DNA of 64,000 nucleotides from Microthyrium microscopicum (Eukaryota; Ascomycota; Dothideomycetes; Microthyriales; Microthyriaceae): assembly GCA_010405405.1 (NCBI GenBank), contig MU004239.1:124001-188000 (forward strand), given 5' to 3'. The notes under the pieces were generated by a model. It ran no database searches. It was not told where the DNA came from and saw only the letters and a list, made by a program, of their open reading frames with translations. How positions within the stretch are numbered: the first letter of the stretch is position 1; each line of letters opens with the position of its first letter. The position numbers and the translations under genes were made by a program. Of this stretch, positions 34,473 to 44,608 are shown piece after piece.

Positions 34473-35458
34473 CTATAAGCGATCAAGTATTGACAGATGA
34501 CTACCTAAATTAGAAGAGTTGTAGAGCCGAAGCATTAATGACCAACCTGACACGGCTTTAATACTCACGATGCAGGCATCGCAGTTGTTCAGTCGGTCAG
34601 ATATCGCGTCTGGCCTTCGACTTACGTATCGCCCTGGGCCGACTCGTGCCACGATACATATCCAGAAGCTGGTGAACAAAATCCGCCTTGAACAGCAGCA
34701 TCGTTCTAATTTTGAGGTTCCACAGCTCTGGATTACTGCTGACATTGCAGTGCCGGTTTTCAAAGTGACTTGAGTACTGTAGCTGCCTCCATTTGACAGG
34801 TTGCCTCGTTGCTTGTCCAGTCATTTCATGGAGATTTTCGTTATCCTACACGATGCGCACCTGGAAACACCGCAGCTTGGGCACGGTAAACCCGAATTGA
34901 CATTCAAACCGGACCGACCACATGCGCACTTTGGGCAGCAGTTAGGCATATTGGAGACAAGGTTCGCCTGCACCGGGTAGGCAAAAGAAATGGTTCGCGC
35001 CCAACAGCGTTGATGACTACCACCGCCCCTCTCGAGGAGGATATCATGTAACTCTCATCGTCTTCGATAGACCATAAAGAATTGGACATTCTTTACGGCC
35101 CTTTTAACTCTTGATAAGAAATCGTGATTGATGGTAGACCTCGTAACCGATAGGCGCAGACCATTTCTTTGCCAACACATTGGCTTGCAAGGGGCCACGT
35201 ACACATTGCCATAAGTAGGCATACTTTTTTCTACCCTGAATTCAGTCAGTATGTTGTATCCGAGGATTTCCGACAGCAGGGCGAACGTACATATTGAAGG
35301 AAAGGAGGAAGTTCATCAGCCTGGCAGGGCGAAACTTCATACACACTTTGATCAGGCTGGCATATGTCGATGAAGTCATAACCCGGTAATTCGGAGCCTG
35401 GATGTCTTGGATGTTCAATTGAGAACTCTTCTGTAAGATCTGATTGAGGCGCAGCCAT
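34473..35458 (-). pseudogene. Decayed zinc-ribbon gene upstream of the CorA-like gene
   Basis: Coding-like pieces lie in one order on the reverse strand but in different frames. 35458-35291 plus 35235-35104 (56-bp-type intron GTACGT..TTCAG) encode 99 residues starting MAAPQSDLTEEF and ending WSAPIGYEVYHQSRFLIKS-stop. One base out of frame, the sequence continues RVKRAVKNVQFFMVYRRR-stop-ELHDILLERGG and leads to a zinc ribbon, CCPKCACGRSG..CPSCG. A third frame carries NPELWNLKIRTMLLFKADF, and the last resumes as ISDRLNNCDACI. The TGA after RRR could come from CGA by one C-to-T change. This is most simply a broken gene, or the ruined 5' half of the downstream gene. Confidence 0.55.
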
Positions 35459-36597
35459 GTCAGCTGGTAGAGCGGCCAAATAAGCAATAACCTTTGCTTA
35501 ACGAGTTACCTGGAAACAGAATATTGATCAATCTCAATCCACAAAGTGCTCGAGAACTTTTTTTTTTGGCAAATTGGACCAGCTATTTGTGGGCCCAATT
35601 ACCCAATGAGCTAGCTTTCATTATGCTTGCTATAATTCGTTGCAAGCAAGGACGAAGCCGTTTGTACAGATACACCGCTCACGAGCTCCATTGTGATTTG
35701 TGACGGGAAAATAATCTCGTTCTCTGGTATTAAGGGGTTTTTTGCTCGACGAAGTTGAACTGTATAGATGATTGGCTGCATTATTTGCACTACAGTGCTC
35801 ACAACACAGTCCTCGATACCAGCCTCCGACTTTACTTGCCATGATGCATGGCGATCGAACTGTGAGGAAACTACTTTGCTATGAGGTTGGTTTGGGGGTC
35901 TGGATTGTTGACGACGGAAAAAATCACTATCAGTCCGGAGCCGCTTTAGAAGAGTTGACCCTGGTCCTCAAATAGCAATCAAGCGATCAGTATGACCACT
36001 CAATCAACTTTTCAGCCTTACCCGTCGCTAGCTCCAACAAACACTGAACAGGTCAGGAAATTCGCCTTGCCTCTCGGAGCATTGCTCTCCGGGCGACTGA
36101 AGGACAAGAACCATCATGATTCTGCTGGTAGGCAAAGTAGTGTTTGGGTTACACAAAAACGTTCAACGAGAACATTGAGGCTGCGAGATAACCCGACAGA
36201 ACTTTCGATCGGTAAGCTGCATGTACGCACGGATGAGGCGAGACGTGTCGACAAGGAATTGGTGCCGCCTTAAGGCGCCTGTGGCACATGAAAGGTGCAT
36301 CAACCTTGGAACTTATGCATATGCCATGTCGATTGCTTGGGCGGCAACATCCAGAAGTATCGTAAGCGGTATTACACAATCGCACAATGCGGACCGGCTG
36401 TAGAATGGGCATGAATTGTCAGGTGTTCTTCATATCTGATCGAAAACCATTCGTCTTACGCATTATAGCACCGTTGGAGGAGGCCAGGTAAATAAAACAT
36501 AAGTAAGCGGAACTGAAGACAGAGAATATACCTAGGCATTAGAATTAAAAACTAATTAATATCAGCAAGAAGTCCATTTCTCGGAACTTCTTCAGAA
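35459..36597. other. Intergenic
   Basis: About 1.1 kb with no supported gene; short ORFs only. Confidence 0.5.
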
Positions 36598-38034
36598 TCA
36601 TGGCATTAGAGTATCATATATGACTCCGGTAGTTCCAGGGAATACATTCTGGCGATTAATATCTTTCTGTCAAAAAGTAAGCACAGCACAACATATAATA
36701 TATCAACGCAGTTGAAACTTACCCAGGCAGGACCAGTTGGCCCACCCTCATACTTCCAGAAGAGATTAAGGAAATTCTTCTGTCGTGGGTCTGTTTTGGC
36801 ATACTGCTGGTCGCCCCAATGTCCTTTGAAGTAGACGTAATTGACCGGTGAAGTTGTGTCATATGGCGTAAATGTTCCCGGGGCAGTTGTGCTAGGATCA
36901 ATATCACGCTTGAACAAGTCGCCTTCTGGTACACTTTTGCCGAATGGAATTGCGGCTAGTTCTTCTGCTGATGGGGGAATTGAAACGTCGACTCGTTTGG
37001 ATTTTTGGGAGGCCGGTGGAGTCCAAGAGTAGTAGTAAGCTGATTGCGTGAGATCGTATAGCAGACCGTAATCAGTATAGTCGTTGATGATGCCGGGCTC
37101 GTTACGATGCACTGGTCCAGGAATCGTGTGGTCATGGATTCCATCAATGGCATAAGTGGCATGAGATCCGTTGGCCGAAAAGGATAGAGGCTATTTAATG
37201 GTTAGTTGTTGGATAGATCCTCGTATAGCAAGACACTTACTCGAAGTCCTGAACTGTCTTTTTGAACTGCATTCCATGTGAATGCCTGTCCACCCGCATG
37301 TTGTGAAAAATACATATATGCGGGCTCGCCATTTACAAAGCGAACCATCGTATGTTCCCTAAGCGTTCGATTAGCTATAAATTCACAAGAAACGGCCATG
37401 AGTCCTACCAATCGCCAACGTGGTCTCCTATTTTCTTTGTTAACTTGTAGAAACGGTTGGATATCGAAGCAGCACTAACCAAGTTCTTGTCCCAGCGTGA
37501 TGCCACCCCAGTTGTACGCATAGAATGAAAGATAAAAGGCATCAGTGATACCATTGCCCTTGTCTGCAACAATGATAGTACCTGTCTTCGCGTTCTCACA
37601 GACACCTGCTGCGTTTGGAGTGACGCCGGTCAGCCACGCAGGGTTTGTCGTGATATCGTCCACTGAGGTAAGGAACATATCCGAACCTGCGTTGCCATAT
37701 TGGTTTAGGATGTCCAGATTAGCCAGTGTTAACGTTGGGAGAGTGACATTTGCTGGCAAGCTGTCGAGATTGAACTTTGGCACGGTATGCGCCAATTGAG
37801 CAGCCATATCAGACGGCATGTATTTCTCTTGCGAGTGTAAATACACCAAAGGAGCTGCCAGGGGTTAGAACGATTCTTCTATGTTTTGAAAGGCATTTTA
37901 CCATGTTTCACAACAAAATCAGGCACGCCAGCTGGCACTGCACCGGTATCTCTAGTGTTTAGTGGGACCGCCATGCTTGCGCCGCATAAGGATATCGAGA
38001 GGCATACCAGCCTGGAGAACTGTAGTCTGACCAT
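36598..38034 (-). CDS. Vps62/DUF946 family secreted protein
   Basis: Six exons (38034-37902, 37854-37480, 37427-37409, 37358-37241, 37190-36723, 36666-36598) join in frame to 393 aa; exon 3 is only 19 bp. A signal peptide (MVRLQFSRLVCLSISLCGASMAVP) is followed by the family core: PDFVVKHAPLVYLHSQEKYMPSD, LTSVDDITTNPAWLTG, DAFYLSFYAYNWG, GDHVGDWEHTMVRFVNGEP, YFSQHAGGQAFTWNAV, SANGSHATYAIDG and VYFKGHWGD. The W-E-H-T and G-S-H-A-x-Y motifs are hallmarks of Vps62/DUF946 proteins, implicated in vacuolar sorting in yeast, although the molecular role is unknown. A predicted signal peptide suggests secretion or vacuolar delivery. The microexon explains why naive gene calls would break here. Confidence 0.92.
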
Positions 38035-39221
38035 GGCAGGAAATTTGAAGCAACTTATATTGATCGCAGCAGAAAAGAGTGATATGCTATTGGAAACAGC
38101 GTTGGTCAGATGAATAGGCACAACAACTGATGTGTCGTTGGACTATTAAAGCATGGACAATTCTGCAAATTGACTGGCGGGACCGAAGACAAGTGAATCC
38201 TACCGAGAGTATATTGAGACCTTTATGTCGTCGACAAGGCAATACTTAAATCATGGGTGGACCGCAGTGTTCCCACATATATCTCAGCATGACTTTAGCT
38301 GGGTGAGCGTTGGCCGACGATGGCAGCCAACGACTTGAGAGCGGCACAAGCATGATAATTTGCCAAATAGCCCTGTCAAGAGGTAGTTGGATTCGGCGCT
38401 GGCTTATGGCAGACGGCACACTGGAGGGCATGCAGCATATTGGTGGTCTGAGTCGGTCCAAGGCAAAGTTGAGCAGTCTTGAGCAAAAAGGGCAGGTGGC
38501 TCACAGGCCAGGGGCGTTGCAAGGCATTTGTGACCATCAACACCACCAACGGGGATTGGTTCGCTGAACTTTAGTGGCGGAGATGAGCTTGATGACATGA
38601 AATTGGCGATGTGACCCTTCAACCACTCCAACGGTCTCGCTCATGACTTTCCTGTCCGCTTGTGATTTTGCCCATCACGATAAATCGCTGTTCTGTTTGT
38701 GTCTGGCACGGTCGCCCCGAGCATAATTTGAACTTACTCAATAGTGGAACTTTCTTTTTTTGCGCAATGCTCGCATTCAGTGACCAACGCCGAGGCTCAT
38801 TTCAATTTCTGCTAGTATAATGAGCATTTCTTTCAATCCACGATGTGTTATCATTACCATTGATTGCAAAGAGGGAAGAGGTGCTCATGAACTGTTCCAT
38901 ACCGACCGAAGTACTGCGGTGTAAGGCTTGCGGGTTTCAAAGCGAATGCTCTTGCTGATAAAGCGCGCATTATTGTACTCTCCGACGACTGCGGTTGCAA
39001 GGCTGGATTTCCAGCATGTAGAGTACGGCATCTTACTCAGATCAAGTGGGAATAATCAGAAAGTCGAGTATTTACTCTGAGCTATGTACCCCTAGATGTG
39101 GCAGGTGCTGTGGCGGAATCCACGCTAGTCCCTCTCGAGTCTAACGCGTTCAACGCGTCCAACGCGCTCATCTCAACTCCAACCTTGGAACATGCGATAA
39201 TCCGATTCTCATGCTTCCATA
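38035..39221. other. Intergenic with polymerase delta promoter at its right end
   Basis: 1.2 kb between divergent genes. Nothing coding is supported; the MCB cluster is listed separately. Confidence 0.5.
39144..39167 (+). promoter_or_regulatory. Tandem MCB boxes (ACGCGT) upstream of POL31
   Basis: Two perfect ACGCGT hexamers and one ACGCGC are spaced 9 bp apart in an AACGCG-based tandem array, 55-78 bp before the ATG. In yeasts ACGCGT is the MluI cell-cycle box bound by MBF (Mbp1-Swi6), which drives G1/S transcription of replication genes, including DNA polymerase subunits. The position before a polymerase delta subunit makes this reading likely. Confidence 0.8.
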
Positions 39222-41005
39222 ATGGCTACTGTTGACCAGTACATGAGGGCTCCCCAGTAGGTATGCCAGCTTATCATCCTGCCTCAAAGCTAATCATTTT
39301 TAGGCCCGCCCAAATCCCAACAGTATCTCGACCTGAATCGACCTACCACTCCCTCACCACCTTCAATCTTCCTACCGGAGGGGACCGAAAATACTCCACT
39401 CAATTTGCCGATCTATATTTTGCTAGACTTGCTCTTCTCAAGCGGCATGTCGAGGCCACTGTTCATGCAGCATGGAAGGACTTTGACGTACGCTTGTAAT
39501 TTATTGGTCAGATGGTCAATGGCTAACTCAAAAAGCTGGACGGAGAGCGTGCAACGGCTGTCGAAAGAGTGTTGGATGTTCGTCAAGGAGAGTTGAGCTG
39601 GGTGATCGGCACAATATTCATGGACATGAAGCTGAAACCCAACATTCTAGACGACATTATCAAAGAGGTATTTGTCCCGAATCCTGACGCTGAAAATAGC
39701 TCATTTTCCAGGCATTCATAATCGCACCTCCTCCTCGAGAAACATATCGTAATGGTGATAAAGGAGATAGGATTGTTATCGAGGACGAGTCAGGAAGACT
39801 GCCCATCACGGGTAAATTCTTGCACGAGTTTCTTTTATGCACAGGTTGTATTGTTGGCATATTGGGAACCGAAAACAAAAACGGCGAATTCGAGGTCATT
39901 GACATCAAGCCAGCCGATCTCCCAGCTCAACCACCTCGATGGAATCTACACAATCTAAGCTTAAAGGAGGCCGGCGAGAAGCCAATTAAGGCTAAGAAAG
40001 CAAAAGGCAAAATTGCGATAGTCAGTGGCCTTGCCATGGATGGCCACTTCAGCGATGTTCTCCTGCTAGATATGCTCCAGGAATATCTGCTTGGCGAAAC
40101 AGGCGGCGCACAAGAATCGAGTCAAATATCGCGGCTCATCATCGCAGGCAACAGCTTTGCCGATATGGCTCCAATTCCCACTCGTGAGGTGATGATGAAG
40201 AATGGCTCCAAGAGTTTCAGCGCAGAGCCAAACACATGGAACGCTGATCCTACCGAAGAAGTAGACGACTTTCTGGCCTCTCTCCTTCCCACTCTTCCTA
40301 TCACTCTCCTCCCCGGCGTGTCCGATCCGACCAGCGTTTCTATGCCGCAACCAGCGCTTCATTCCGCCATGTTCAGCAAATCGCGACTCTTCATTAGACA
40401 TCCCACTGAGCCGGAAAACGCACTGTCCTGGTTCGATAGTGTCTCGAATCCTTGGGACGGTGAGATTGATGGCTGGAAAGTACTTGCAACAGGTGGTCAG
40501 CCAGTGAATGACATGAACAAATATGTCAACGGCGGTAATCGGCTTGACATGATGGAATCGATCTTACGATGGCGCAACGTTGCGCCCACAGCACCTGATA
40601 CCTTATGTAAGTCTGACCGCACCGCAATTTGACGCCAAAGCTAAATTACATTCAGGGACATATCCATATGACACAGACGATCCGTTTGTACTGCGCGAAT
40701 GTCCACACCTATACATTGTGGGCGATCAGCCTCAATTTCAGACACGAACAATCACAGGGCCAAGTGGGCAGTCGGTCCGATTGGTCGCGGTTCCTTCGTT
40801 CAGAAAAACAGGCACGCTTGTCTTGGTGGATGGGGAGACTTTGGAGGTTTCTACTGTACAGTTCGCGATAGCTAGTGAGCACAAGAAGCAGAGAAATGCA
40901 CAACGTAGTGTGTCAGCGCAGAACACGCCAAAGAGGAAGCCGAGACCGAAACCGAATACACCGAAGAACATGCCGAAGAGGAATGGTGCAACAAAAAGAG
41001 TATGA
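39222..41005 (+). CDS. POL31: DNA polymerase delta subunit 2 (POL31/Cdc1/POLD2)
   Basis: Five exons (39222-39256, 39304-39487, 39536-39667, 39712-40606, 40656-41005) give 531 aa. The first exon is 35 bp and its donor (CCCA|GTAGGT) hides an apparent stop. The product is the second subunit of replicative polymerase delta, bridging the catalytic subunit to Pol32; it has an OB fold and an inactive phosphoesterase-like domain. Family blocks: YHSLTTFNLPTGGDRKYSTQFADLYFARL, MDMKLKPNILDDI, FLHEFLLCTGCIVGILGTENKNGEFEV, KIAIVSGLAMDG, SRLIIAGNSF, LLPGVSDPTSVSMPQPALHSAMF, TGGQPVNDM, ILRWRNVAPTAPDTL and CPHLYIVGDQPQF. The C-terminal ~35 residues are Lys/Arg/Pro-rich, a possible nuclear signal. MCB boxes precede the gene. 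Confidence 0.95.
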
Positions 41006-41613
41006 AGGGGATTTTATATATATACCATATCATGAATAACGATTGTAGGATAATGTTTAGCAGATGATGAAATGTATAGCCTTTGAAAACCTCGAACTCT
41101 GTTCATGAAAATCTGCTACCAATGGATGTTGACCGATAAGACCCTCCCGCGCTTAGTTTTGTCCGTCTAGCTGAAAATCCTACTCACCCGAACATACAAG
41201 TAGGGGGGTGAAGTAAACACGACGGTCTAGAAAATTATATGGCCGGAAGAGGAAGGTGTAACCGCGAACCAGGATGAGCTTCTATCAGCTTCAACATCTC
41301 ATCCATCACCTTATTCCTTCAACCATATCTTCGACTGATTCAAGAAACAACAGCTGTTCAAGCGAGGCGAATATTGTTCAAGCTAGAGGATTTGCTGCTC
41401 AAATCTCATGGGACTACACAGAACCATGTGAGGTCCCCATCAAAACAAGCGACTTGTCCATCAACAGAGACGCAGTTGTCACACAGCGATCATCCTATGG
41501 CCATTTGGGACAATTCTCGGACTACAGAGCAAGGAAAAAAGGATAGTTCTGATCATATTACTCGAAAGTCCTGCTACGTGTAGAGGGTTGTTCCCCGGCT
41601 AGGATCGTCCAAA
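41006..41613. other. Intergenic
   Basis: About 600 bp between genes reading the same way. No supported feature. Confidence 0.5.
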
Positions 41614-43034
41614 ATGGCTCTAAACTGCGCCAAACAAAAAACATATTGGCTGCGATGTCTCAAGACATTTCTCCCGAACGGTTACACTTCAATGGATTCC
41701 AACCGTATGATGATTGCCTGCTTCATTATATCCGCTCTGGACATTCTCTCAGCACTGGATGCCAGCATGACTACCGATGAGCGGAGTAGCTACATCGAAT
41801 GGATTTATGCCAGTCAACAAGACACTGGTGGATTTCAAGGTTTCCCGCGCACGCCGGATGCAAATCCAGAGCCAAATGATTCACATTCAGATGCGCGCTT
41901 AACCATAATATGGGAACCGGCCACTGTTCCATCGACCTTCTTTGCACTGGCCGCACTGCTACTACTTCGCGATGACTTTTCACGCGTTGGCCGCCGCGAA
42001 TGCTTAACCTGGCTGACAAAGTGCCAGCGAGCAGACTGCTCATTTGGCCAAAATCTCAACGACAAAGGCGAGGTTGATGGCGGCTATGATACACGCTTTG
42101 GATATTTAGCCATGCATATTCGATGGATGCTAGGTGGCGATCTACTCGCTACGCAGGAGCCAGCCTGGCCGGATGTTAATATTGATGGGCTAGTACGGAG
42201 CATTCGCGCGCTGCAGGTACGTTGAACAAGGGCACATTGACCTGGCTTTAGGGGCTGGGTGAGCATATATTGTAGCGATCTCGAGGATCTGGACGGGAGC
42301 GCTTGGCAGGGTTGAGGCGTAAATCAGTGGTTAACGGGCTGATGTGTGCTTAGGCTTATGATGGCGGGTTTGGCGATCTTCCGTGCTCCGAGCCACATGG
42401 TAAGTACAAAGAGGATTTGAGAGACCCTAGAGCCATGCTAATTAGACAAGGTGGCTATACGAACTGTGCGGTCAATGCACTTGCAATTGTCGACAAACTT
42501 GCAGACGGCATACCAGACGAAGATGCTCTCATTCACTGGCTAGTTTTACGCCAAACTCGCCAGTTTGAACCAGACAATGAAGATGACGAGGATGAAGATG
42601 AAGAACAAGGCGGCTTTGCAACAGCGACAACATCTTCCGCCATTGGATTCAATGGTCGCTGCAACAAAATAGCTGACACATGTTATACCTGGTGGATATG
42701 TGACACTCTTAAGGTAATGCATACTTTTTAAAGTTGCAACTCAAATCCAAAGTTAATCTCGCTGACACATTGCCCCCCGCATTAGACTCTAGGTCAGATC
42801 GAACTTATTGACAAGTCTAAAGCAACATCCTACCTACTCAACAAGACTCAACACTTCATTGGAGGCTTTGGAAAATATCCGTCTGACCCACCGGACATTT
42901 ATCATTCTTACCTTGGTCTAGCAGCTCTAGGGATTCTCGGATGCCCCGATGTCAAACCAGTACATTCAACAACATCAATCAGTGTGGATGCAGTTGATTA
43001 TTTGGAGAAAGTCATAAGGCCTGGATACAGTTGA
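41614..43034 (+). CDS. CDC43: Geranylgeranyltransferase type I beta subunit
   Basis: Four exons (41614-42216, 42354-42399, 42451-42713, 42786-43034) give 386 aa. The enzyme adds C20 prenyl to CaaL-type C-termini such as Rho1, Cdc42 and Rac. Prenyltransferase repeats are visible: KTYWLRCLKTFLPNGYTSMDSNRM, YASQQDTGGFQGF, CLTWLTKCQRADCSFG with VDGGYDTRFGY, AYDGGFGDLPCSEPHGGYTNCAVNAL, DTCYTWW and FIGGFGKYPSDPPDIYHSYLGLAAL. The zinc ligands of the family are present as Asp292, Cys294 and His344. An acidic insert (DNEDDEDEDEEQ) sits between repeats. The frame stays open for 69 more codons after the TGA (see the next entry). Confidence 0.93.
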
Positions 43035-43244
43035 TTATCCGGCTATTATAATCTGACTCTAGGTTTGAAGCGCCCCAAAATCGAGCCATTCCATGTTCCT
43101 CCTATACGGAAGTTTGAGGATATCTTTCCTCAAGAAAATCCAGCCTCGAAAGATCTGCCCTTGATATCGAAAGGTATCAACCCTATAGGAACAATGCAAG
43201 CTCTCAAGCCAAACAGTTGCGCAATGATGTGCATAGTTTCATGA
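43035..43244 (+). other. Open, coding-like frame directly after the CDC43 stop
   Basis: After ..GYS-TGA the same frame runs 69 further codons (TTA next) to TGA 43242-43244, with text such as RPKIEPFHVPPIRKFEDIFP and KDLPLISKGINPIG that looks like protein. A CTGAC..CTCTAG branch/acceptor pair lies at about 43053-43062. Candidates are a C-terminal exon using an unusual donor, stop read-through, or a recent nonsense change. I do not recognise the extension as a known domain. Confidence 0.35.
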
Positions 43245-44608
43245 AACATCTGTCAGTTTCTCTTGTTTTCAACTAGCTGCTAAATTTGTAGTAAGAGTTA
43301 ATGTGATAGGTGGGCTCAGTCATGTTTCAAGGTCTGATTCAGAGTATTTCAAAACTTCGGTGCACAGAAGTTAGACTCAGGAAGATTCTTATTGCGACAT
43401 GGAAACCATTGGATCGGAAAATTTATCACTCCATTCATCGTACCAATGACAAGCAAGACTGGAGCGACTAGAGGACGGAAAATTATATCTGCTCTTTCTG
43501 TTCCATTGTTGGCATCCCAGTCTAGTGTTATTAGACTCCGTCGAGATCGCCTGTACAGTTATAGGATCTTCCTTAAGCGACAAGCTGCAAAGCCCCCACG
43601 GGATGCTCCTTTTGATCACCGCCCTGAAGTCTGGTCACTTCAACGTGGTCTGGTCTCACTTAGCCCCCAAATTGGTTCATACAAGCTTCACAAGCACCGA
43701 GCCAAGTTCTGTAGTTGTTTGGACTTCCCAAACTTTGTACCCGTGAATCTATTTTTGAATTCATGTTTACCGTGCCACTATGATAGTGGAGCTCTGTATG
43801 CGCAATATTTGTGCACTGAGACCAACATGTCACTCCTTAAACAACTTGCTTTGCATGCTATATTAATAGGAGTGATAAGAATTGGTCGGTGATCATTTAG
43901 CATAGTTTTCCGATGTCATGGTAGTTAAACCCAGACTCCTCTAAAATGCGGGGATTTATTAGAATAAGCACAAACAACGGGTAAGGAGATCATTAGTAAA
44001 TCCTTTAGAGTACATGTCAACAGGCATGTCTTGTACAAAGGCCTGCCCAGATCAGGGTTCGTGCTATTACTGGACTCCTCTTAATAGGGCATCAACCAAA
44101 GTACAGGTCAGTATGGGCTGGATACTCAAAGGTTATTGAAACCTTACAGATGCAGATAATGCCTAAACTGGCCAATTTAGAATACTTATATTAGGTTAGA
44201 TGGGGTATTTTGCACTCATCGACCTATTGCAAGCCAACAACACCATTCTTCTGACTGCATTTACTGCGCATATCTATAGCATCCTTTGCATAGTGCTCTC
44301 ATTTGCAATCGCAGATTAGATAGATGTCCCTAGCTTTATGCATCTAGGCCTCTTGCTCGAGCTCAGTCTCGCATCAACCATGGCTTTGGCCAGAAGCAGG
44401 AGTATCCGCGAGCTGTAGCGCCCAGTCACCAGGATCCACAGACCCAGGCCAAAGCCAACACCCAGCGTGCCACATGCGGATATATAAACCACCCCAGGCC
44501 GTCTCTCAGATACTCTCTCCATCACCAAAGCAGACTCATTCGCTTCAGTCTTCTATCACATCTTACACTCTTTTCATAAATCAATCACTCCTTTCAAAAG
44601 CAATCATC
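43245..44608. other. Intergenic
   Basis: 1.36 kb. A 166-codon plus-strand ORF (43392-43892) has no recognisable motif or coding pattern and is not called. The right end is the promoter of the secreted repeat protein. Confidence 0.5.
44481..44488 (+). promoter_or_regulatory. TATA box of the secreted repeat protein gene
   Basis: A perfect TATATAAA lies about 120 bp before the ATG, followed by pyrimidine-rich sequence (CTCTCTCCATC, CTTCAGTCTTC). It is the clearest TATA element I noticed next to a start in this window, typical of strongly or conditionally expressed fungal genes. Confidence 0.65.

Noticed and set aside
32062-35458. A single long gene from the zinc-ribbon region to the CorA-like end
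   Set aside because: The 5' part changes frame several times and contains stops that I could not remove with GT..AG introns, so I listed it as a separate broken gene.
43392-43892. 166-codon plus-strand ORF
   Set aside because: No recognisable motif, composition not clearly coding, no splice context; probably chance in AT-moderate intergenic DNA.
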